Part shown: piece by piece, positions 18,682 through 28,988 of the stretch | Layout: each line of letters opens with the position of its first letter | Position numbering within the stretch: position 1 is the stretch's first letter | Translations under genes and position numbers: made by a program | The notes under the pieces: model-generated | What the model saw: the letters and a program-made list of their open reading frames with translations, nothing else | The model's database searches: none | What the model was told of the DNA's origin: nothing | Assembly: GCA_019237135.1 (NCBI GenBank) | Contig: JAFAHQ010000107.1 | Span: forward strand, 1-41,098 | Reading direction: 5' to 3' | DNA from: Alphaproteobacteria bacterium | Lineage (GTDB): Bacteria > Pseudomonadota > Alphaproteobacteria > ATCC43930 > CGMCC-115725 | Length of the DNA: 41,098 nucleotides

Positions 18682-20778
18682 TCAGCCCGCCCATTTCGCA
18701 AGGATCGCGAGCAGCAGCAGGGCCACGATGTTGGTGATCTTTATCATCGGGTTGACCGCTGGACCCGCGGTATCCTTGTAGGGATCGCCGACGGTATCCC
18801 CGGTCACCGCGGCTTTATGGGGTTCGGAGCCCTTGCCGCCGTGATGGCCTTCCTCGATGTACTTCTTGGCGTTATCCCACGCACCCCCACCCGAAGTCAT
18901 CGAGATTGCGACAAAGATCCCGGTCACGATGGTGCCAAGCAACATGGCGCCCAGCGCACTGAACGCGGCGGCCCGCCCGGCGACCAGCGAGATGATGATG
19001 TACAGAACGATCGGCGCCAGTACCGGCAGCAGGGACGGAACGATCATTTCGCGGATTGCCGCACGGGTCAGCATGTCGACGGCAAGGCCATAGTCCGGCT
19101 TAGCGTTGCCCTGCATGATGCCCGGAATCTCGCGGAACTGGCGCCGCACTTCGACGACCACCGAGCCGGCCGCCCGTCCGACCGCTGTCATGCCTAGCGA
19201 GCCAAACAGATAAGGCAGGAGCCCGCCGATAAATAGCCCAATTACGATGTAGGGGTCCTGCAGTCCGAAATGGACATCGAGAGTCGGAAAATAGTGCTTT
19301 AGATCCTCGGTGTATGCGGCAAAGAGCACGAGTGAGGCGAGGCCAGCGGAACCTATCGCGTAGCCCTTGGTCACCGCCTTGGTCGTGTTGCCGACCGCGT
19401 CTAGCGCATCGGTCGTGCGCCGCACCTCGCGCGGCAGGTCGGCCATCTCGGCGATGCCGCCGGCATTGTCGGTGACCGGGCCATACGCATCGAGCGCCAC
19501 GATCATCCCGGCAAGCGCTAGCATTGTCGTCGCAGCCACCGCGATCCCAAACAGACCGGCGATCAGAAAAGAGACGATGATACCTACGCAGATCACCACG
19601 ACCGGCAACGCCGTTGCCTCCATCGACACCGCGAGACCTTGGATCACGTTTGTGCCGTGTCCGGTGGTCGAACTCAGCGCGATGCTGCGTACCGGTCGAT
19701 AGGCGGTCGCCGTGTAATACTCGGTGATCCAGACGATGAAGCCCGTGACCGCGAGACCGACGATTGCACAGAGCCACAATCCCAGGCCAGTGACCGACGC
19801 GCCTGTGCTCATCGCTAGCGGATCTGAGAGGCCGAGGAGCCAGTCGATCACGAGGGCGATCGCCACCACCGACAGAATCCCGGTCGCGATGAGCCCTTTG
19901 TACAGAGCCCTCATGATCCCGTTATCCGCACCCAACCGGACAAAGAAGGTACCGATCACCGAGGTAGCGATGCACACCGCACCGATCGCCAGCGGCAGCA
20001 GCAGCATGTTGTCGCGCAGTGGCGGGGCAAAGAAGATATTTGCGAGCAGCATCGTCGCGACGATCGTCACAGCGTAGGTTTCGAACAGATCCGCCGCCAT
20101 CCCGGCACAATCGCCGACGTTATCACCGACATTGTCGGCGATAACGGCCGGGTTGCGCGGGTCGTCTTCCGGAATGCCAGCCTCGACCTTGCCGACGAGG
20201 TCGGCACCGACATCGGCACCCTTGGTGAAGATGCCGCCGCCAAGGCGAGCAAAAATCGAGATCAGCGAGGCGCCAAAGCTCAGCGCCACCATGGCCTCGA
20301 GCACCGGCCGCAGATCCCCGCCAGGCATCGTCGCTCGCAGGACGAAATAATAGATTCCGACCCCGAGCAGTCCGAGCCCGACCACCAGCAATCCCGTTAC
20401 AGCCCCGGCCTTGAACGCGATTGCCAGCCCCGCCTTAAGGCCGCCGCGCGCCGCCTGCGCCGTCCTGACATTCGCGCGCACCGAGACATTCATGCCGATA
20501 TAGCCGGCCGACGCCGAAAGGACCGCCCCGATCAGATAGCCGATGGCAACGCGCACACCGAGGGTCACTCCGAGCACGATCAGAACCACCACTCCAACGA
20601 CCGCGATTGCGCGGTATTGGCGGTTGAGATACGCGCGCGCCCCAGTCAGAACGGCACCGGAAATCTCCTGCATCCGGGCGGAGCCGGCGTTGGCTGTCAA
20701 CACCTGACGGCTAGTGACCAAGCCGTACAGCAATGCCAGCACGCCGCAGGCGATGACCAGCAGATATGCGGAAGGCAT
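18682..20778 (-). CDS. hppA: membrane-bound pyrophosphatase, probable K+-independent H+-pump
   Basis: Multi-[56 protein letters not shown] and [47 protein letters not shown]. Start taken at MPSAYLLV. Confidence 0.96.
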   Translation of the reverse strand: MPSAYLLVIACGVLALLYGLVTSRQVLTANAGSARMQEISGAVLTGARAYLNRQYRAIAVVGVVVLIVLGVTLGVRVAIGYLIGAVLSASAGYIGMNVSVRANVRTAQAARGGLKAGLAIAFKAGAVTGLLVVGLGLLGVGIYYFVLRATMPGGDLRPVLEAMVALSFGASLISIFARLGGGIFTKGADVGADLVGKVEAGIPEDDPRNPAVIADNVGDNVGDCAGMAADLFETYAVTIVATMLLANIFFAPPLRDNMLLLPLAIGAVCIATSVIGTFFVRLGADNGIMRALYKGLIATGILSVVAIALVIDWLLGLSDPLAMSTGASVTGLGLWLCAIVGLAVTGFIVWITEYYTATAYRPVRSIALSSTTGHGTNVIQGLAVSMEATALPVVVICVGIIVSFLIAGLFGIAVAATTMLALAGMIVALDAYGPVTDNAGGIAEMADLPREVRRTTDALDAVGNTTKAVTKGYAIGSAGLASLVLFAAYTEDLKHYFPTLDVHFGLQDPYIVIGLFIGGLLPYLFGSLGMTAVGRAAGSVVVEVRRQFREIPGIMQGNAKPDYGLAVDMLTRAAIREMIVPSLLPVLAPIVLYIIISLVAGRAAAFSALGAMLLGTIVTGIFVAISMTSGGGAWDNAKKYIEEGHHGGKGSEPHKAAVTGDTVGDPYKDTAGPAVNPMIKITNIVALLLLAILAKWAG

Positions 20779-20904
20779 CCGAAAGGTTTCCTTGCGACCA
20801 CAAAGGTGAAGCGCCCGCCCCGCCAAGCCCGGCACAGCGGGGCATTTCAGCGCGCGCGAAACATGCCAGAAGAGCAACCCGCAGGCAACCGCACCAGCAG
20901 CCGC

Positions 20905-21897
20905 TTAGAAATGCCGGTAGCCGGGTTCGTCGACCGAGATGGTCCGCCCATCCGCATCGACGAGCCGCACGCCTGTTCCGGATTCGATCTTGCCGATCCT
21001 CGTTATCGGTAGGCCAAGGACCGAGGAGAGATCGTCGATCGCTTTTGTCGAAGCGGCCGGTGCAGTGAACAAGAGCTCGTAATCGTCCCCTCCCACGGCA
21101 AGTCCTGTTCGGACGCCCGGTTCTCCATCGACGATGATGCGCGCCGCGGGCGACAGCGGCAGCAACGCCAGTTCGACAGCGGCGGCGACGCACGAGGTCT
21201 CGCAGAGGTGTGCGAGGTCGGCGATCAAACCGTCGGACACGTCAATCATCGCATGCGCGATGCCGGCTAATCGGCGGCCAAGATCGACGCGCGGATCGGG
21301 GATGTGGAAGCGTCCGATCAGCCGGGCGCGATACTCGGGGGCGAGTTGCTGATAGGCGCCTCGCAACAAGGCGAGACCGAGAAACGCATCCCCGATCGTT
21401 CCGGATACCCACACGAGGTCCCCGGCGCGTGCGCCGCTGCGCCTGATCTCCATTCCCGCCGCGACTTCGCCGATGGCGGTCAGCGACAGCACGGCCGGAC
21501 CCGATGTCGCCACCGAATCGCCGCCCAAGAGGTCGATCCCGAACCGGCGCTGATCCTCGGCCAGTCCTCGGGCAAACTCGGCGACCCAATCCGAGCCAAG
21601 CGCGGTTGGAAGCGCCGTCGTCAGGAGATAATGCAGAGGTTGCGCCCCCATCGCCGCGAGGTCAGACAGGTTGACCCGCAATAGCTTGCGTGCGACGAAC
21701 TCCGGCGGATCGTTCGGTAAATAATGGACACCGGCGACGATCGCGTCTGCGGTGACAACAAGACGTTGCCCAGCGCGGCAATCGACGATGGCGGCGTCAT
21801 CGAGCAGATCGAGACCACCCGGCCCGGAGAGCGGGGCGAAAAAGCGACGAACGCGCTCGAACTCGCCGAGGGGTTCTCCCGGGACTCCGCCAGCCAT
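20905..21897 (-). CDS. thiL: thiamine-phosphate kinase
   Basis: GEFERVRRFFAPLSG...LLDDAAIVDC...DAIVAGVHYLPNDPPEFVARKLLRVNLSDLAAMGAQPLHYLLTTALP...LLGGDSVAT...MIDVSDGLIADLAHL. Confidence 0.95.
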   Translation of the reverse strand: MAGGVPGEPLGEFERVRRFFAPLSGPGGLDLLDDAAIVDCRAGQRLVVTADAIVAGVHYLPNDPPEFVARKLLRVNLSDLAAMGAQPLHYLLTTALPTALGSDWVAEFARGLAEDQRRFGIDLLGGDSVATSGPAVLSLTAIGEVAAGMEIRRSGARAGDLVWVSGTIGDAFLGLALLRGAYQQLAPEYRARLIGRFHIPDPRVDLGRRLAGIAHAMIDVSDGLIADLAHLCETSCVAAAVELALLPLSPAARIIVDGEPGVRTGLAVGGDDYELLFTAPAASTKAIDDLSSVLGLPITRIGKIESGTGVRLVDADGRTISVDEPGYRHF

Positions 21898-21902
21898 GGC
21901 TG

Positions 21903-22391
21903 CTAGAGGTCGCCGTTGCGCAAGGTGTGGGCGAGGTGATTGAGGACGCCGTTCGCGAGCCCCGGTTCTTTGCCGGTGAAGAAGGCGTAGGCGATCGCGG
22001 TATATTCGCTGAGCGAGACCCGTGGCGGCACATCGCGGCGGTGCATCAGCTCATAAGCGCCAGCGCGAAGGATTGCGCGAAGGACCGAATCGATGCGCGG
22101 CAGCGGCCAACCCTCGGTAAGCGCCGCCGAGATTTCGGCGTCGAGGCGTTCCCGATCATCCGTCACGCCGCAGACGATGTCGGCGAACAGTTCGGGATCG
22201 GCCTCGCCCAGCCGATCGCCTTCGATTTCTTGGCCAAAACGGTGCCGGACAAACTCACCCACAACCGATCGAGGATCGGACTCACCATTCGCCTCGAGTT
22301 GGTAGAGTGCTTGGACCGCCGCCAGCCGAGCCACGCTGCGCCGACGGCCGCCGACGCGCTGACGTTGTTCGCTTTCGGCCGAGGTGGTCAC
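21903..22391 (-). CDS. nusB: transcription antitermination factor NusB
   Basis: RRRSVARLAAVQALYQLEANGES...LPRIDSVLRAILRAGAYELMHRRDVPPRVSLSEYTAIAYAFFTGKEPGLANGVLNHLA. Confidence 0.96.
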   Translation of the reverse strand: MTTSAESEQRQRVGGRRRSVARLAAVQALYQLEANGESDPRSVVGEFVRHRFGQEIEGDRLGEADPELFADIVCGVTDDRERLDAEISAALTEGWPLPRIDSVLRAILRAGAYELMHRRDVPPRVSLSEYTAIAYAFFTGKEPGLANGVLNHLAHTLRNGDL

Positions 22392-22834
22392 CCTCCGTTT
22401 CCCGCCAAACGCCGCTTCAGATCGACGATTGCGAGGACGGCGCGCACCGCCTCGCCGCCCTTGTCTCGGCCGTCAGGCGAGGCGCGGGCAAGCGCCTGGG
22501 CCTCGTTCTCGACAGTCAGGATGCCGTACCCGATAGCGATACCGTCGCGGACCGCCAGATCCTGAAGCCCCCGCGCACTTTCGGCGCAGATGTGGTCGTA
22601 GTGTGTCGTCTCGCCGCGGATCACGCACCCGAGCGCGACAAATCCGTCGAAACGCTCGCTCGCCCGCCCGACGATGCCGATCGCCGCGGGGATCTCAAAC
22701 GCGCCGGGAACCGCGATGCGCTCATGGGTGGCACCAACCACGGCGAGCGCGCGCTCAGCGCCGCGCCTCAACTCGGCTGCGATGTGAGCGTAATAGGGCG
22801 CCTCGACGAGAAGTATATGGGGCGGTCGTGTCAT
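22388..22834 (-). CDS. ribH: 6,7-dimethyl-8-ribityllumazine synthase
   Basis: ...VVGATHERIAVPGAFEIPAAIGIVGRASERFDGFVALGCVIRGETTHYDHICAESARGLQDLAVRDGIAIGYGILTVENEAQALARA. Confidence 0.96.
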   Translation of the reverse strand: MTRPPHILLVEAPYYAHIAAELRRGAERALAVVGATHERIAVPGAFEIPAAIGIVGRASERFDGFVALGCVIRGETTHYDHICAESARGLQDLAVRDGIAIGYGILTVENEAQALARASPDGRDKGGEAVRAVLAIVDLKRRLAGNGG

Positions 22835-23421
22835 GGCGTTTGCCGGAGAAGCCTAGCGACATAGCGGGCGATCAGGTCGATTTCCAGGTTCATCCGCTGT
22901 CCGGGCCGCAAAGAGCCGAAATTGGTGCATGCGAGAGTGTGCGGGATAATATTAACCCCGAAGCGGTTTTGTGCCACCTCATTGACGGTCAAGCTCACCC
23001 CGTCGAGCGCTACCGAACCCTTTGGTGCGATAAAAGGCGCCAGTTCTTCCGGCGCCTCGAAGTCGAAGCGGACCGACTCCGCCTCGGGTCGCCGTTCGAC
23101 GATCCGAACAATGCCGTCGACGTGGCCCAAGACGAGATGCCCGCCAAGCTCGTCGCCGAGTCGCAGCGATTTTTCGAGATTGACCGGGGTCCCTTCTTCC
23201 CACTCCCCGAGGGTGGTGCGCGTCAAAGTCTCGACCGACACCTGCACCGTAAATGCTCCGGGCTCCACGGAAACGGCGGTGAGGCACGCTCCGGAGCAGG
23301 CGATCGAGGCGCCCAGCGGAATCGCCAAGGTGTCAAAAGCCGTGGCGATCGTCAGGTCGAGAAGTTCGCCGCGGCGCACCCGCCGCACCCGTCCTACATC
23401 GGTGATGATGCCAGTGAACAT
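22831..23421 (-). CDS. ribE: riboflavin synthase alpha chain
   Basis: MFTGIITDVGRVRRVRRGELLDLTIATAFDTLAIPLGASIACSGACLTAVSV...LGDELGGHLVLGHVDGIVRIVER...SVALDGVSLTVNEV. Confidence 0.96.
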   Translation of the reverse strand: MFTGIITDVGRVRRVRRGELLDLTIATAFDTLAIPLGASIACSGACLTAVSVEPGAFTVQVSVETLTRTTLGEWEEGTPVNLEKSLRLGDELGGHLVLGHVDGIVRIVERRPEAESVRFDFEAPEELAPFIAPKGSVALDGVSLTVNEVAQNRFGVNIIPHTLACTNFGSLRPGQRMNLEIDLIARYVARLLRQTP

Positions 23422-23586
23422 GCCGGTAGGCTACGGGTCTGTCGGGCATTTTACCAGGGCGTCCTCGTTCCGGGCCGGATTCCCTGGTCGACGGGAAGAA
23501 ACTGCGAAAACGCCGATTCCGCGACGCAAAACGAGCGCCCGTCTTCCTCTAAGCGATTGATATTTGGTCAACCACGAGAGCTAATC

Positions 23587-23670
23587 CCTACGCGGCTGAA
23601 CAGGGAAATAAATCGGTGGAACAGGGACATAAAACCGCCGATCATGGAGTTAAATCGGTCGAGCACGGAA
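23587..23670 (-). repeat. degenerate 21-bp tandem repeat (4 units) spanning the ribD 3' end
   Basis: Minus strand, consecutive 21-mers: TTCCGTGCTCGACCGATTTAA / CTCCATGATCGGCGGTTTTAT / GTCCCTGTTCCACCGATTTAT / TTCCCTGTTCAGCCGCGTAGG. By eye, units 1 and 3 share 16/21 positions and units 2 and 3 share 14/21. Confidence 0.75.
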
Positions 23671-24810
23671 GGTCGTCAGCACGTCGTCGCCGATCGGCTC
23701 CGTCGACAGCCGCTCAAAAGCGGGAGCGTCGGCCAATATCCCGAGGTCGAGTTCGGCGATCGCCGGGATACCGTCACCGCCGATCGCCAGTGGGGCATGA
23801 ACCCAGATAAGGCGGTCAACGAGACGAGCGCGGAAAAAGGCGGCGGCTAGCCCGGCGCCGCCCTCGACCAGAAGCCTGGTGATGCCGCGCTCGCCGAGCG
23901 CCCTGAGCGCCGCGGCGAGGTCGACTTGGCCCTCGCGGTGGTGATCGACATCGATCAGGGTCACGTGGTTCGCGAGAAACGTCGCGCGCCGACGAGGATC
24001 CGCCGAGCGCAAAGTCAACACCCAGGTCGGTACCCGACGCGCATCGGCGATCAGTCGCGCGGCCGGCGGGATTCGCAGATGGCGGTCGATGATGACCCGC
24101 ACCGGCGAGCGTTGGTCGAGCCCGGGCAGGCGACAAGTCAGTTGCGGATCGTCCGCAATGACAGTGCCGGTGCCGACCATGATCGCATCGTGACTAGCGC
24201 GCAAGGCGTGCGCGCGCTCGCGCGCTGGCGGTCCGCTGATCCACTGGCTCTCGCCGCTTGCGGTAGCGATTCGGCCATCAAGTGAGGTAGCGAATTTCAA
24301 GGTGACCAGCGGACGACCGAGCTGCAAGCGGCTCAGGAAACCCGCATTTACCTCGGCCGCTTCCTCGGCACAGAGCCCGACCTCGACCTCGAGCCCCGCC
24401 GCCCGCAGCCGGCGCAGTCCCTCGCCGGCGACGCGCGGATCAGGATCCTCGAGGGCGACGACCACCCGCCGCACCCCGGCGGTGATCAGCGCATCGACGC
24501 AGGGCGGGGTCTGGCCCCAGTGGCAACACGGCTCGAGACTGACATGGGCGGTGGCTCCGAGAGCGGCTTCACCTGCCCGGCGAAGGGCTTCGGTCTCGCC
24601 GTGCGGTCGCCCGCCCGGCTGGGTCCACCCGCGTCCGACGACCCGGCCGTCACTTACGATAACACAACCGACCGAGGGGTTCGGCCAGACGGTGCCGAGC
24701 CCGCGCCGGGCAAGCGCCAACGCTGCTCGCATCGCGTCGAGGTCTAGATGGCGATCGCTGGGCGAAGCTGTCCCAGACTCAATCGCCATCCGCCGCGATC
24801 CGTCCGACAA
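23650..24810 (-). CDS. ribD: bifunctional diaminohydroxyphosphoribosylaminopyrimidine deaminase / 5-amino-6-(5-phosphoribosylamino)uracil reductase
   Basis: [50 protein letters not shown]...[21 protein letters not shown]...[33 protein letters not shown]...: deaminase and reductase domains. Confidence 0.97.
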   Translation of the reverse strand: MSDGSRRMAIESGTASPSDRHLDLDAMRAALALARRGLGTVWPNPSVGCVIVSDGRVVGRGWTQPGGRPHGETEALRRAGEAALGATAHVSLEPCCHWGQTPPCVDALITAGVRRVVVALEDPDPRVAGEGLRRLRAAGLEVEVGLCAEEAAEVNAGFLSRLQLGRPLVTLKFATSLDGRIATASGESQWISGPPARERAHALRASHDAIMVGTGTVIADDPQLTCRLPGLDQRSPVRVIIDRHLRIPPAARLIADARRVPTWVLTLRSADPRRRATFLANHVTLIDVDHHREGQVDLAAALRALGERGITRLLVEGGAGLAAAFFRARLVDRLIWVHAPLAIGGDGIPAIAELDLGILADAPAFERLSTEPIGDDVLTTFRARPI

Positions 24811-25237
24811 AATCTCCGAAATCCTTAGCCTCGCGGAAGTTGCGGTAGACCGAGGCGAAACGGATATAGGCTACCTGATCGAGGCTCGCCAATGCCTCCA
24901 TGACGAGACCCCCGATCATATCGCTCGGGATATCGGTTTCGCCCGAACTCTCCAATTGCCGCACCAGCGAGTTGATAATGCGTTCAACTCGCTCGGGCTC
25001 GAACGGGCGCTTACGCAACGCGATGTAGATCGACCGGGCCAGCTTGTCTCGGTCGAAGGGTTCGCGGTGCCCATTTTTCTTGATCACGGTCAGCTCGCGC
25101 AATTGCACCCGCTCGAAAGTCGTGAAGCGGGCTCCGCAATTTGGGCAGAACCGCCGGCGTCGGATCGCGCCGCGATCGTCTGTCGGACGCGAATCCTTCA
25201 CCTGGGTGTCATCGGTTCCGCAAAATGGACAGCGCAT
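24779..25237 (-). CDS. nrdR: transcriptional repressor NrdR
   Basis: [78 protein letters not shown]: Zn-ribbon plus ATP-cone. Confidence 0.97.
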   Translation of the reverse strand: MRCPFCGTDDTQVKDSRPTDDRGAIRRRRFCPNCGARFTTFERVQLRELTVIKKNGHREPFDRDKLARSIYIALRKRPFEPERVERIINSLVRQLESSGETDIPSDMIGGLVMEALASLDQVAYIRFASVYRNFREAKDFGDFVGRIAADGD

Positions 25238-25281
25238 CTCCTCCTCCGCCTGCTCGGGTCGCTCCAATGCGCGAAACGTCG

Positions 25282-26619
25282 CTACTTATTCCGCGCACGA
25301 CCCGCTCCGAGTTTCGTGTAGATCGGGAATCGGGCACACAGCTCGTGGACCTCTCTGTGCACACATGTCTCGGCCGTGCCGTCGCCGCCCGGTCCGCGCG
25401 CCAGCCCGCGCAGTACCTCGACGATCCATCTTCCGACGGTCCGGAACTCGTCCTGCCCAAAGCCGCGGGTTGTCGCTGCAGAAGAGCCGAGACGGATGCC
25501 GGAGGTAACCGTTGGCTTCTGCGGATCGAACGGGATCCCGTTCTTGTTGCAAGTGATCCCGGCTCGTTCGAGGCTCCTCTCGGCATCCCGGCCGGTGATC
25601 CCTAAAGGTCGTAAATCCAGCAGCATCAGGTGCGAATCGGTCCCGCCGGATACGATCTCCAGCCCCGTGGACGCGAGGGTCTCGGCAAGCACCCTGGCAT
25701 TCTCTACGACGTCCCGCGCGTAGCCCCTGAACGCGGGCTCTAAGGCCTCGCGTAGAGCGATCGCCTTGGCGGCGATCACATGCATCAACGGACCACCCTG
25801 CAACCCGGGGAAGACGGCCCCATCGATTCGCCTGCCGATCTGCTCGTCATTCGCCAGGATCAGACCCCCTCTCGGCCCCCGCAATGTCTTGTGCGTGGTG
25901 GTTGTGACAACATGCGCATACGGTAGCGGGCTCGGGTAGACCCCGCCGGCGACCAGCCCGGCGAAATGCGCCATGTCGACCATCATATAGGCGCCGACCG
26001 CATCGGCGATCTCGCGAAACCGGGCGAAGTCGATGATACGGGAATAGGCGCTGCCGCCCGCAATGATCAGCCGAGGCCGGTGTGCTTCAGCCAGACGCCG
26101 AACCTCGTCAAAGTCGATGCGTCCATCCTCGGGCCGGACACCGTAGGAGAGTGCATTGAACCACTTACCCGAGAGGTTCGGTCGCGCACCGTGCGTCAGA
26201 TGTCCGCCCGCGGCAAGCGCCATCCCCAGGATCGTATCGCCCGGCACCAGCAGTGCCAAAAACACGGCCTGGTTCGCCTGGGCTCCGGAATGCGGCTGGA
26301 CATTGGCATAGGCGCACCTGAAAAGCCGCTTTGCGCGCTCGATCGCGAGCGTTTCGACGACATCGACGAATTCGCATCCGCCGTAATAGCGGCGACCGGG
26401 GTAGCCCTCGGCGTACTTGTTGGTCAGTACCGAGCCCTGCGCCTCCAGCACCGCCCGCGAGACGATGTTCTCGCTGGCGATCAATTCGATCTGCCACTGC
26501 TGGCGCTCGCGTTCGCGCGCGATTGCCGCCGCCAGCTCGGGATCAGCCTCGAACAAGGCAGCGGAACAGAAGCCGTCAACGGCACTTCGCTGAGAAAAAA
26601 ATGGAGTCGAGGACATCAA
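25282..26619 (-). CDS. glyA: serine hydroxymethyltransferase
   Basis: [47 protein letters not shown]...[21 protein letters not shown] (PLP Lys). Confidence 0.97.
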   Translation of the reverse strand: MMSSTPFFSQRSAVDGFCSAALFEADPELAAAIARERERQQWQIELIASENIVSRAVLEAQGSVLTNKYAEGYPGRRYYGGCEFVDVVETLAIERAKRLFRCAYANVQPHSGAQANQAVFLALLVPGDTILGMALAAGGHLTHGARPNLSGKWFNALSYGVRPEDGRIDFDEVRRLAEAHRPRLIIAGGSAYSRIIDFARFREIADAVGAYMMVDMAHFAGLVAGGVYPSPLPYAHVVTTTTHKTLRGPRGGLILANDEQIGRRIDGAVFPGLQGGPLMHVIAAKAIALREALEPAFRGYARDVVENARVLAETLASTGLEIVSGGTDSHLMLLDLRPLGITGRDAERSLERAGITCNKNGIPFDPQKPTVTSGIRLGSSAATTRGFGQDEFRTVGRWIVEVLRGLARGPGGDGTAETCVHREVHELCARFPIYTKLGAGRARNK

Positions 26620-26885
26620 GAGACCGCTCGTTGGAGTGGCGGGGTGAGCCGCCGCGCCAAGGTCTTCGCGGAGGCTGATACATGATCGGTCGCAATCATC
26701 CGCAGACCGTCTCGCGCGACGAGGCTGCGACCGCCATGGTTCTACCAGATCTCGACCAGGGGCACCAGTCGCCTACCACAAATCGCGTTGCCGACCGACA
26801 CTTGAGCTAACCTATGCGCGAGGCGGGCAGAAACCGTTCGTTCAATCTCAAAATTACCAATACTTTCTTTTCCCACAAGTACCAG

Positions 26886-26914
26886 TTGACACAAGAAATT
26901 CGGGCTGCGATTAT
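26886..26914 (+). promoter_or_regulatory. sigma70-like promoter upstream of the mucR-family gene
   Basis: Perfect -35 TTGACA (26886-26891), 17-nt spacer, GATTAT as -10 candidate (26909-26914), in a relatively AT-rich stretch in front of the CDS at 26953. Confidence 0.55.
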
Positions 26915-26952
26915 GAACGCTAGGTTGAACGTTCTAGAAATCGGGGTGACAG

Positions 26953-27396
26953 ATGGCAGAAACGGTGCCGCCGAAGATAGCAGAGGAGGAGTTGTTGCGG
27001 ATGACGGCGGATGTGGTTGCAGCTTATGTCGGCAACAATACGCTGCCGACAGCACAGTTAGGCGAAGTCATTAACGCTGTTTACGCCTCTCTGAAGTCAC
27101 TGGATCGCCAGGTGGCGCAAGTTCAGTCGGAGCCGTTGAAACCGGCGGTTCCAATTCGAAAGTCGGTTACCCCGGAATTCCTCATTTGTCTCGAGGATGG
27201 CAAGAAGCTGAAGATGCTGAAACGGCATCTACGGTCCACCTATAATATGACACCCGACGAATACCGCTCGAAATGGGGGCTCGCACCGGATTATCCGATG
27301 GTAGCGCCAAACTATGCAGAGCGGCGCTCCGAATTCGCCAAAAAAATTGGATTGGGACGAGGTAGCGGGCGCCAGGCAGTTCGGGCCAAGAATTAG
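26953..27396 (+). CDS. MucR/Ros family transcriptional regulator
   Basis: ADVVAAYVGNNTLPTAQLGEVINAVYASL...PIRKSVTPEFLICLEDGKKLKMLKRHLRSTYNMTPDEYRSKWGLAPDYPMVAPNYAERRSEFAKKIGLGR: Ros/MucR zinc-finger C-C-H-H region. Confidence 0.97.
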   Translation: MAETVPPKIAEEELLRMTADVVAAYVGNNTLPTAQLGEVINAVYASLKSLDRQVAQVQSEPLKPAVPIRKSVTPEFLICLEDGKKLKMLKRHLRSTYNMTPDEYRSKWGLAPDYPMVAPNYAERRSEFAKKIGLGRGSGRQAVRAKN

Positions 27397-27437
27397 TTCT
27401 GCAAGCCTCGGGTCAATCCTCGGCGCTTCACGACCTC

Positions 27438-28550
27438 TCACATCTCAGCGTATTTTCCGTCCTTCCAGACATAGAAGACGTATTTCGGGTTGACGACGTC
27501 GCCTTTCTTGTCCCAACTCAACGGTCCGATGACCGTGTCGACCGTCATCGATTTCAGCGTCTTTGACAGATCGTCGACTTTGAGCGACTTTGCTTTGTTG
27601 GCCGCTGCAGCAAAGGCCTGTATCGCTGCATAAGTATAGAGCGTGTAACCCTCGGGGTTGTATCCCTCTGCGGTGAACTTGTCGACAACGGCCTTGGCTG
27701 TCGGCACGTTGCGGGGATCGGGTGCAAAGGTCATCAGTGTCCCTTCGCCCGCCGGCCCAGCGATCTTCCAGAACTCCTCGGTGACCAGCGCGTCGGCACC
27801 GATGAATTGCGCCTTTAAGCCCTGTTCGCGCGCCTGCCGGACGATCAGCCCGGCCTCGGTCTGGTAACCGCCGAAATAGATCGCGTCGATATTCGCCTGT
27901 TTCATCTTGCTGATCATAGCCGAGAAGTCCTTGTCACCCTGGGTGATGGCTTCATACATCGCCTCTTTGAGCCCGGCCGCATTCATCGCTTTCTTGGTCT
28001 CGTCGGCGACCCCCTTACCGTAGGCGGTCTTGTCGTGGACGATCGCCACGTTCTTTCCCTTGAAGTGATCGGCGAGATACTTGCCGGCGACGCCACCCTG
28101 GACATCGTCGCGGCCGCAGGACCGGAATACATTGTTCCAGCCCTTTTTAGCCGCATCGTCGGTCAGGGCCGGGTTAGTTGAGGCCGGCGTGATCTGCAGT
28201 ATGCCGGCCTCGTTGTAGACCGCGGAGGCCGGGATCGACGAAGAAGAGCAGTAATGTCCGGCAACAAACACCACCTTCTTGCCGACCACATCATTCGCCG
28301 CGGCGACTGCCTGTTTGGGATCGCAAGCATCGTCGGCGATGATCAGGTCGAGCTTTTTGCCGAGTACTCCACCCTTGGCATTGATGTCGGCAACCGCCAT
28401 TTTGGCGCCGTGCGTCATCTGCTCACCCAGGGCCGCGTTCGAGCCGGTTATGGGTCCGACCACCGCGATCGGGATATCCTGCGCCTCGACGCTACCGGCG
28501 CCGAGCGCGAGCGCCGCCGCCAGGATGACGGAATGGAAACAGCGGTTCAT
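27438..28550 (-). CDS. branched-chain amino acid-type ABC transporter substrate-binding protein (LivK-like)
   Basis: IPIAVVGPITGSNAALGEQMTHGAKMAVADINAKGGVLGKKLDLIIADDACDPKQAVAAANDVVGKKVVFVAGHYCSSSSIPASAVYNEAGILQITPASTNPALTD. Confidence 0.96.
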   Translation of the reverse strand: MNRCFHSVILAAALALGAGSVEAQDIPIAVVGPITGSNAALGEQMTHGAKMAVADINAKGGVLGKKLDLIIADDACDPKQAVAAANDVVGKKVVFVAGHYCSSSSIPASAVYNEAGILQITPASTNPALTDDAAKKGWNNVFRSCGRDDVQGGVAGKYLADHFKGKNVAIVHDKTAYGKGVADETKKAMNAAGLKEAMYEAITQGDKDFSAMISKMKQANIDAIYFGGYQTEAGLIVRQAREQGLKAQFIGADALVTEEFWKIAGPAGEGTLMTFAPDPRNVPTAKAVVDKFTAEGYNPEGYTLYTYAAIQAFAAAANKAKSLKVDDLSKTLKSMTVDTVIGPLSWDKKGDVVNPKYVFYVWKDGKYAEM

Positions 28551-28649
28551 GAAACGCTTCCTCCCTTCAATATGAGGTTAAGACCACTGTAACATGGCCA
28601 AGCCCGCCGCGCGAACGTGTGTGGTCACCGGGCGCGGAACGCACTAGGG

Positions 28650-28988
28650 CTATTTTTCGCGCCAGCCGAACGGTCCGTGGCGTTCGTAGAGCCAGGGATA
28701 TTGCTGCACCATCTTGCGCGCACGGATGAGGTAGTAAGCCGCCAGCAAGATCAGGCAGAGCAGCGCTGCGGCAATCAGGAAGCCGCTTAATGAGGTGAGC
28801 TCGCTGGCAAACAACGCATAAAGGAGAAACCTGTCCGCCGCGGCGAGAAGCAACGCAGCGGGCAGGATTTGCCAGCCAGGCCGCCAGCTTTGCGCCAGCG
28901 TCTGGCCAGTCAGGAAAGCCGCACCACCGAAAAATACCACCGTTATAGTGAAGAACGACCCGATCTCGCCGCCAAGCAGAGCGGTCAA
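28650..28988 (-). CDS. small membrane protein in liv operon (DUF6867-like)
   Basis: 112 aa, 3-4 hydrophobic segments, ATG overlaps the livF stop; ...YYLIRARKMVQQYPWLYERHGPFGWREK. Family name is from recall. Confidence 0.75.
   Translation of the reverse strand: MTALLGGEIGSFFTITVVFFGGAAFLTGQTLAQSWRPGWQILPAALLLAAADRFLLYALFASELTSLSGFLIAAALLCLILLAAYYLIRARKMVQQYPWLYERHGPFGWREK

Noticed and set aside
23422-23649. FMN riboswitch upstream of ribE
   Set aside because: Expected RFN conserved blocks were not recognisable by eye; the visible structure is the 21-bp repeat instead.
22603-23850. 415-aa + strand ORF
   Set aside because: Antisense to ribH, ribE and the end of ribD; no family-like motifs.
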